Shown: positions 35,125 to 40,189 of the stretch, piece by piece | Layout of the letters: every line of letters begins with the position of its first letter | Numbering within the stretch: the first letter of the stretch is position 1 | DNA from: Halovenus rubra | GTDB lineage: Archaea; Halobacteriota; Halobacteria; Halobacteriales; Haloarculaceae | DNA: 40,189 bases | NCBI RefSeq assembly: GCF_026586665.1 | Contig: NZ_JAODIY010000043.1 | Coordinates: 1-40,189, forward strand | Reading direction: 5' to 3' | Position numbers and translations under genes: made by a program | The notes under the pieces: generated by a model | Seen by the model: the letters and a program-made list of their open reading frames with translations, nothing else | Told to the model about the DNA's origin: nothing | The model's database searches: none

Positions 35125-35233
35125 TCCGCAAAGAGCAACGCAGTCACCTGCTGAGCGTGTGAGAGGCACTGTCAGATGATGTGGTTCTATCCGCTACCCA
35201 TCCTTTCTTCCTTGCGGACTCGAAGGTATAGAC

Positions 35234-35551
35234 ATGACAGAAGTGGATCCAGCCGAGATATTCCCCAACGAGCGGACACAAAATGCCATTGCGAGCGGCG
35301 AGATGACACAAATTCATCGAGGAAACCAGTACGCTGAGGAAGGCGATACGTTCACGCTCGATGGCAAAACGTTCGAGGTCGTCGATATCACTGAACGAAC
35401 GCTCGGCGAGATGACCGACGAAGATGCACGACGAGAAGGGTCAGACGACTTAGCGGCCTACAAAAAGCGTATGCAGCGTGCCCATGGAGGAAACTTCGAG
35501 TGGGACGAAGATGCCGATGTCATTCGCCATCGCGTCGAACACAAAGAGTAA
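35234..35551 (+). CDS. ASCH-domain-like protein
   Basis: 105-residue acidic protein. The middle resembles the ASCH/PUA-like beta barrel used for RNA binding: DTFTLDGKTFEVVDITERTLGE, followed by MTDEDARREGSDDLAAYKKRM and ending FEWDEDADVIRHRVE. Such small haloarchaeal ASCH proteins are common and mostly uncharacterised; a role in RNA binding or nucleoside processing is inferred from the family. It stands alone between the propeller gene and the convergent exporter gene. Confidence 0.7.
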   Translation: MTEVDPAEIFPNERTQNAIASGEMTQIHRGNQYAEEGDTFTLDGKTFEVVDITERTLGEMTDEDARREGSDDLAAYKKRMQRAHGGNFEWDEDADVIRHRVEHKE

Positions 35552-35676
35552 CAGAGCTAAACGGTCAACTTATCTCCACTCGTTTTTGCCGCTGATTGTG
35601 TTGCCCGATACTGTAGGGCCGTAGTGTGTTTACTCAGTGGCTGGATTCCCTACAGATATAATGAAGAAAGTTCGGA

Positions 35677-35745
35677 TTCACAGTGACAGATACCGTCACA
35701 CTGTCTCTTTGCTGTAATGGGATTGGCCGAGTCAGAGAGTCCCAT
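35677..35745. other. Inverted repeats in the gap before the exporter gene end
   Basis: GTGAC and GTCAC around AGATACC form one short hairpin near 35683-35699. ATGGGA at 35717-35722 pairs with TCCCAT at 35740-35745. They lie between convergent genes and may act as transcript ends or belong to a small RNA. No T-run follows directly. Confidence 0.25.
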
Positions 35746-35805
35746 CACGACAGTTGAGAGTGAGTGCGAGTCTTGGCCGGTCGTCAAAAAATAACGTAGT
35801 GAGGA

Positions 35806-38460
35806 CTACTCCGTCTGTGCGTCCGTTGCGGGTTGGTCCTCGCTACTCGGAGTTGATTCTTCGGGCGGCTCAACGTCGGAATCCGGGAAGTATCCCGATG
35901 GACCGAGATATCGCGTCCAGAGGACCAGCATGGACGGAAGCACGAGAACGCTGGCCAAGAAGGCGTAGATAATCGTTAACCCCGTGATGATACCGAACTG
36001 CTGGAGAATCGGGAGAATGGCAAAGGCCAGTGTCCCAAACCCGCCAACGGTGGTCGCTGCGCTGCCAAGCAGTGCACCGCCTGTTCCCGTCACTGTCGTA
36101 TCCAATGCTTTCCAGACATCGCCCTGCCGTCTGAGTTCTAGTTCATACCGTGAACTGATGTGAATGCTGTAGGCGATGCCAAGTCCGACTGTCAATGACG
36201 TAATTGTTCCCGTAAGCGTGTTGAACGGAATGTCAAGCAGCCACATCGAACCCAGAATCCAAGTCACAGCAAGTGCCACCGGAACAAGAGTGACGACTCC
36301 AAGCGATGCAGGATTACCTGTCAACCGGTAGGCGATTGAGAGGAAGATAAACACTGCAACGAGGGTTATGACGAGTCCCTGAATGACTGTGTCGAGTAGG
36401 TCTTTTTGTACCTTGTCGAAGACAACCTGGTCTCCTGCGGGGGTTGAACTCAACCCTCCGGAGCTGACTCCCTCAATACTGCTTGCGACATTCCGGTTGT
36501 CTTCAGCGATATCGCCGATACGGGCATCGCCGGTGACACCGAACTGGAGTCGGATTGCCTTTGTTTCACCGTCAGCTTGATAAACAAACTGTGCTGCCTG
36601 TGGGTTAACTTCGAGCAAGCGGGTGAACAACTTCTCGACATTCTGGTTGGGAACACCGTCTTCGCCAGTCGACTGCTGGTAGAGCGTTGCAAATCCAGCG
36701 AGTGCAGCCTGCCGTTGTGTTCGTTCATCTTCCGGAATTTGTGCTGCTTGGGCCCCTTGAGCGGCAGTTCGCTCCATCACAGATAGGGGCGAAGTTACTG
36801 CAGGACCGTTTGGTCCGACAAAGACCGTTTCGAGGTCGCTAACCGACGATCGGGTTTCATCAAGCCATTGGAGTGTCTTCTCGTTCGTAACGTCACCCCG
36901 TATCAGCACTTCAGCTTCGTTATCCTCTTGCTGATAGTTTTGACCGATATAGTCAAGATCGTCTGTAATCTGGTACGTTCCGGGGGCCATCGGACCGGGG
37001 AGACTCTCTGTCCACTCTGGCGGGCTGTCAGCGAGGAAGTCAGTCTCATCGAAACTTGTATTGACCTGTGACGCCCCGTAGGCACCACCGACTGACAACA
37101 ACAGCGCCAACACGATAACCACGACTGGGAAGCGGCGCGCCGCTGTGACGCCGCTACTCAACAGCCCGGAGAATATCGAACCACCGGTCCCGAAGGCGCG
37201 TTTCTTCCGGTCAATCCCGCGAGCTTCGAGGAAGCCATCAATCTCAATTTTCAGCGCCGGAATAAGTGCGCCGAAAATAAACAGTGCCGCAAAGACACCG
37301 AAGGCGGACACGATACCGAAATCCTGTAGCGGGCCAATCGGACTTGTCAAGTTTGCCAAGAACCCGATTGCTGCCGTTGCGGTCACCCAGACAAGTGCTG
37401 CACCGACACCGGCAAGGGCAAATGACATCGAATTTCGAACGCTAAGCGAGTCATCACCTTCGATACGCTGTTCACGGTGACGCATGAAGACGTGTATTGC
37501 GTAGTCGATTGATAACCCAATTAGCAGGATGGGCACTGAGAGCAGCAGCTGATTGAATGCAACACCGGCCCATCCCATGAATCCGAACGTCCAGACGAGG
37601 ACGCCGAAGATACCAACAACACCTAAGATGATGTCAAGCAGGTCACGGTAGGCAACGGTCAATGCGACCACAACGAAAAGCAAGGCAAATGGACCAACAA
37701 TCGCGCCACTATCACCAAGTGACTGGTTTATTTCCTCGTTGAGAAGGCCAAACCCGAACAGCGAGAAATCGGAATCCCGGTCCTGTGCGAGGTCCCGGAT
37801 TTCAAGCTGTGCGGTAGTGAGCTCTTCAGGGAACGAGTTCGGGTCTTGGACTTCGATATCCAGCTTTTGACGGATAACTGTACTTCCGGATTCAGCCGTC
37901 GTATTCCCAGGCTGGTACGAGGCGGGCATGAACGCGCGAGCTCGTTCGCTCCCGTCTTCACCGAGGACGCGCTGGATGAGTCCTTCGAGTTGGGACTTGT
38001 CGAGCGACTCGATTGCGGCTTGTTGTTCAGTCAGTGTCGGTGGCCCAGCGTTAGCATCACTGCTTTCTTGCTGGGAGCTAAGGGCTGCGTTAGCGATGAC
38101 GTTCGCGTAGCCAAAGACAGGTCGGTCGTCGACGAACGTGGTGCTAATGCTCTCGCGCTCTCGTATTTCTTGTTGTAGCGAAAGTGATTCTAGTAGCGAT
38201 TCTTTGCTGAGTACGTTGTCTCCACGCTGAATGACTTGGACAATTGCTTCGTTACTACCCTCATCGAGCGTGAAGTTCTCCTCGATATAGGATTGTGCGT
38301 CCGCAGCCGGTGAATCTGTCTCGAACTGCTCGGTCTGAGATTGTTGCTCTACTTGAGCCATGCCGGCGCCGATAAGAACCGTAACCACCAGCATGACCAG
38401 GATTATTGATTTAGTATATGTAGTCAGGAAATCTCCTAACCGGTTGACCAAATTACTCAT
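35806..38460 (-). CDS. RND superfamily exporter (MMPL/patched-like)
   Basis: 884-residue membrane transporter with the duplicated RND layout: one helix, an external domain and five more helices, repeated twice (12 helices). The first half has the helix near 16-36, the external domain (about 40-250) and the cluster from ALLFVVVALTVAYRDLL to FGALIPALKI. The second half begins at FPVVVIVLALLLSVGGAYG and ends at FLASVLVLPSMLVLW. IGLSIDYAIHVFM and VGLGIAYSIHISS are the paired inner-helix motifs; the second lacks the aspartate found in the first. Such exporters use the ion gradient to move lipids or hydrophobic compounds. It has no neighbouring periplasmic partner or regulator. Confidence 0.9.
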   Translation of the reverse strand: MSNLVNRLGDFLTTYTKSIILVMLVVTVLIGAGMAQVEQQSQTEQFETDSPAADAQSYIEENFTLDEGSNEAIVQVIQRGDNVLSKESLLESLSLQQEIRERESISTTFVDDRPVFGYANVIANAALSSQQESSDANAGPPTLTEQQAAIESLDKSQLEGLIQRVLGEDGSERARAFMPASYQPGNTTAESGSTVIRQKLDIEVQDPNSFPEELTTAQLEIRDLAQDRDSDFSLFGFGLLNEEINQSLGDSGAIVGPFALLFVVVALTVAYRDLLDIILGVVGIFGVLVWTFGFMGWAGVAFNQLLLSVPILLIGLSIDYAIHVFMRHREQRIEGDDSLSVRNSMSFALAGVGAALVWVTATAAIGFLANLTSPIGPLQDFGIVSAFGVFAALFIFGALIPALKIEIDGFLEARGIDRKKRAFGTGGSIFSGLLSSGVTAARRFPVVVIVLALLLSVGGAYGASQVNTSFDETDFLADSPPEWTESLPGPMAPGTYQITDDLDYIGQNYQQEDNEAEVLIRGDVTNEKTLQWLDETRSSVSDLETVFVGPNGPAVTSPLSVMERTAAQGAQAAQIPEDERTQRQAALAGFATLYQQSTGEDGVPNQNVEKLFTRLLEVNPQAAQFVYQADGETKAIRLQFGVTGDARIGDIAEDNRNVASSIEGVSSGGLSSTPAGDQVVFDKVQKDLLDTVIQGLVITLVAVFIFLSIAYRLTGNPASLGVVTLVPVALAVTWILGSMWLLDIPFNTLTGTITSLTVGLGIAYSIHISSRYELELRRQGDVWKALDTTVTGTGGALLGSAATTVGGFGTLAFAILPILQQFGIITGLTIIYAFLASVLVLPSMLVLWTRYLGPSGYFPDSDVEPPEESTPSSEDQPATDAQTE

Positions 38461-38604
38461 ACTGTTTCCTCCAGACAGCCATCCAAGGTGTATGGCTCAT
38501 TGAATAGGCTAGTTAATCGTTTGACACAGATAAACGCGTCAGTCTCTCGTTGTGTCTCACTGAGATACCCGAAATTTCATGTTTATTGTTCACGTTATAC
38601 ACAT

Positions 38605-39006
38605 ATGCCAAAACACGTACTCGTGCCGGTCGACGGCTCCGACCACTCCTGGGATGCCTTCGATTTTGCCGTCGAGGAACACGATGAAACAGCAGTAACT
38701 GCACTTTATGTCATTAACCCGCTTGAGGGAGATTACGAACCCAGTGAAGATACGGCCGAGGCGGTCAAGCGGAGTGAGAAAATTGAAACGGCGGTTCTCG
38801 AACGGGAGACAGGCCAAAAACACCCAACGTTTGTGACAAGAAATGGACGGCCAGCGGACGAAATCGTCGACTATGCCAATACGGAAGATATCGACCAGAT
38901 AGTAATGGGTAGTCGTGGCCTGTCCGGTGTGAAACGAGTGTTGTTGGGAAGCGTAGCTGAGACTGTTGTCCGACGAGCGGAGACTCCGGTCAATATCGTT
39001 CGGTAA
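38605..39006 (+). CDS. Universal stress protein (UspA family)
   Basis: 133-residue single-domain Usp. The N-terminal HVLVPVDGSDHSWDAFDFA and the C-terminal GSRGLSGVKRVLLGSVAETV (Gly102 to Thr120) give the G-2X-G-9X-G-(S/T) ATP-binding signature. Members bind ATP or related nucleotides and help survival under stress. The frame is open from 38488, but the conserved first strand starts at the ATG at 38605, and an AT-rich TTTCATGTTTATTG precedes it. It is divergent from the exporter gene across a short gap. Confidence 0.9.
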   Translation: MPKHVLVPVDGSDHSWDAFDFAVEEHDETAVTALYVINPLEGDYEPSEDTAEAVKRSEKIETAVLERETGQKHPTFVTRNGRPADEIVDYANTEDIDQIVMGSRGLSGVKRVLLGSVAETVVRRAETPVNIVR

Positions 39007-39018
39007 GCAGGTCCACCG

Positions 39019-39032
39019 CGGGTGAGAACCCG
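39019..39032 (+). terminator. Small hairpin after the stress protein gene
   Basis: CGGGT and ACCCG flank the loop GAGA thirteen bases after the stop of the stress protein gene. It may help end that transcript, but no T-run follows, so the call is weak. Confidence 0.25.
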
Positions 39033-39055
39033 TTACCGTGGTCTCGAAAACCAAG

Positions 39056-39063
39056 CTTTAACA
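39056..39063 (+). promoter_or_regulatory. TATA-like box for the purU transcript
   Basis: CTTTAACA is centred about 28 bases before the ATG at 39088, which begins a nine-codon frame, and about 54 bases before the purU ATG. The expected start of transcription therefore falls at or near 39086-39088. Confidence 0.4.
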
Positions 39064-39087
39064 CGTTCTACTCATGTCCATAGGAGT

Positions 39088-39117
39088 ATGACAGGCGTAG
39101 AGAGGTGGCATAGATGA
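39088..39117 (+). CDS. Possible leaderless upstream mini-frame before purU
   Basis: ATG at 39088 opens a nine-codon frame (MTGVERWHR) whose TGA at 39115-39117 overlaps the purU ATG at 39114. The TATA-like box at 39056-39063 would start transcription almost exactly at this ATG, so it could be read as a leaderless message. A GAGGTGG at 39101-39107 lies inside it and would serve purU. It may couple or tune purU translation. The frame is so short that chance remains possible. Confidence 0.35.
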   Translation: MTGVERWHR

Positions 39118-40085
39118 GCCGGGAGTTAACCGAGATTACTGTCGTCGGTGAGGACGATACCGGACTCATTGCGAACGTAACATCGCTGCTGTTTGAGCGC
39201 TCAGTCAACATCGAGGACCTCGATCAGGCTGTCCGTGAGGACGTGTTCCGCATGACGATGCGGGTCGATACGTCAGAGATGGTCTGCACCGAAAAAAAGC
39301 TACGGACGGACCTGACAGAGCTTGGGGACGACCTCGGTGTCGATATCCAAGTACGGTTCCCTGCCGACCGTGACACACAGCAGATAGCAGTACTCGTAAC
39401 CAAGGAATCACACTGTCTCGAAGCCATCTTCGAGGCATGGGCCAGCGGCGAACTTGGGGCAGATGTGAGTGTTATAATCGGCAACCACAGCGACCTCGAA
39501 CCGTTGGCAAGCAAATACGACGTGCCATTCCATGACATCGGCGATGAAAACGGGAATGCTGACGAAGAGAAACTCCTTGAGTTGCTCGGGGAGTACGATA
39601 CGGACCTGATTGTTCTCGCCCGGTACATGCGAATTTTGAGCCCAGATGTGGTCTTTCGGTACGAGAGCAGGATTATCAACATTCATCCGTCGCTCTTGCC
39701 TGCGTTCCCTGGTGCGGAGGCATATCTCCAAGCACTTGAGGCCGGGGTCCGAATCGCTGGGGTGACTGCCCACTACGTAACGACTGACCTCGACCAAGGA
39801 CCAGTCATCACACAGCGAGCGTTCAATGTTCCGCCAGATGGCGAAGTCGAGGATCTAAAACGGCTGGGACAGCCGCTTGAGGCCGATGCGTTACTGGAAG
39901 CGATACAGCTCCATCTGAATGACGACGTAGCAGTGCATCGCGGCCGGACAAAGCTGCGAGAAACTGCAGGCGACGATGTACAGCTTGGATCGCCAGCCGA
40001 ACTCGACGACGCAAACCCTGACCGACCACTTGACGGACTGGGTGATGTAGTAGCCGAGTCAGGTGAACTTGCAGAGGACGACTAA
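39114..40085 (+). CDS. purU: Formyltetrahydrofolate deformylase PurU
   Basis: 323-residue enzyme that hydrolyses 10-formyl-tetrahydrofolate to formate and tetrahydrofolate, serving purine and one-carbon balance. The N-terminal 80 residues are an ACT-like regulatory domain (EITVVGEDDTGLIANVTSLL). The catalytic domain shows INIHPSLLPAFPG (Asn189, His191) and GVTAHYVTTDLDQGPVI (Asp227), the Asn-His-Asp triad of the formyltransferase fold. The last 50 or so residues form an acidic extension beyond the usual family end. GAGGTGG at 39101-39107 is the probable ribosome site. The stop codon is followed without a gap by an insertion-element end. Confidence 0.9.
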   Translation: MSRELTEITVVGEDDTGLIANVTSLLFERSVNIEDLDQAVREDVFRMTMRVDTSEMVCTEKKLRTDLTELGDDLGVDIQVRFPADRDTQQIAVLVTKESHCLEAIFEAWASGELGADVSVIIGNHSDLEPLASKYDVPFHDIGDENGNADEEKLLELLGEYDTDLIVLARYMRILSPDVVFRYESRIINIHPSLLPAFPGAEAYLQALEAGVRIAGVTAHYVTTDLDQGPVITQRAFNVPPDGEVEDLKRLGQPLEADALLEAIQLHLNDDVAVHRGRTKLRETAGDDVQLGSPAELDDANPDRPLDGLGDVVAESGELAEDD

Positions 40086-40189
40086 GTGACATCCTCCGCG
40101 CCGTGAACGGCGCGGCTTCCCGGCATGGGAATACCAGCTAAGTTTCGCTGTTGCTGGCAGAGGGTTCCGACCCGTGGAAGGCCGAGAGG
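40086..40189 (-). mobile_element. 3' end of an IS200/IS605-type (tnpB) element
   Basis: The minus strand ends with GGAAGCCGCGCCGTTCACGG and the continuing GCGCGGAGGATGTCAC. This is a perfect hairpin (stem CCGCGCCG/CGGCGCGG at 40096-40115 with a TGAA loop) plus the GGATGTCAC end that I know from the 3' ends of haloarchaeal IS1341/IS605 tnpB units. In such elements this region also forms the scaffold of the TnpB guide RNA. The body of the element would lie beyond the right edge of the window. Identification rests on this motif alone. Confidence 0.55.
40138..40189 (-). CDS. Possible C-terminal end of a tnpB gene (partial)
   Basis: The minus strand entering from the right edge reads LSAFHGSEPSASNSET before a stop at 40138-40140. 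This polar, Ser-rich tail resembles the non-conserved ends of haloarchaeal TnpB proteins and sits upstream of the element's hairpin, as expected. Only 16 residues are visible and other frames are open too, so this is tentative. Confidence 0.3.
   Translation of the reverse strand, partial: LSAFHGSEPSASNSET

Noticed and set aside
1-40189. tRNA, rRNA or CRISPR arrays
   Set aside because: No cloverleaf-like or conserved T-loop context outside coding genes, no rRNA-like tract and no regularly spaced repeats were seen by eye; a tRNAscan or CRISPR search could not be run.

Overview
The window is haloarchaeal chromosomal DNA. The proteins are strongly acidic and use twin-arginine signals, lipoboxes and a CTERM-like surface anchor. 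Several starts sit about 24-34 bases downstream of a TATA-like box, as in leaderless archaeal transcripts, while overlapping downstream genes carry Shine-Dalgarno sites. Families such as the BAT/HTH_10 regulator, the RPA operon, the salactin-like actin homologue and archaeal SRP54 point the same way. Base composition is moderate for this class. No species can be named from the sequence.

Left part (1-2900): a low-density accessory stretch with a small unrecognised gene, a DUF1810 gene, a truncated SIMPL-domain relic and a DJ-1/PfpI-family gene, followed by an AT-rich intergenic region with palindromes. Positions 2903-6495 hold a translationally coupled substrate-binding lipoprotein and chemotaxis transducer, resembling the BasB/BasT and CosB/CosT pairs of Halobacterium.

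Core block (6522-17909): aspartate-type aminotransferase and lumazine synthase form one operon. An RPA / RPA-associated protein / phosphoesterase operon follows, with ATGA-type overlaps. Next come a small zinc-finger protein, pyrF, rpiA, mutS, a two-helix membrane protein and nucS. Two unrelated mismatch-repair systems (MutS and NucS/EndoMS) therefore lie within about 4.3 kb, and mutL is not beside mutS.

Accessory patch (17955-22237): a DUF6735-like gene, a 56-codon membrane-peptide gene, and a 749-residue protein that joins a PH-like front, a helical middle and a nuclease fold with apparently lost catalytic residues. A RecA-like protein without a Walker A loop and a small zinc-ribbon protein complete it.

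Right part (22257-40189): a phosphohexomutase, a salactin-type actin homologue, a cupin, a large BAT-type sensor-regulator, trm56 divergent from SRP54, two overlapping tiny membrane proteins, a secreted S15-type peptidase, a GNAT/PQQ-propeller pair, an ASCH-domain protein, an RND exporter, a universal stress protein and PurU. PurU appears to be preceded by a leaderless nine-codon reading frame that overlaps its start. The last ~100 bases carry a hairpin typical of the 3' end of haloarchaeal IS200/IS605 tnpB elements, directly against the purU stop codon. No tRNA, rRNA or CRISPR array was recognised.
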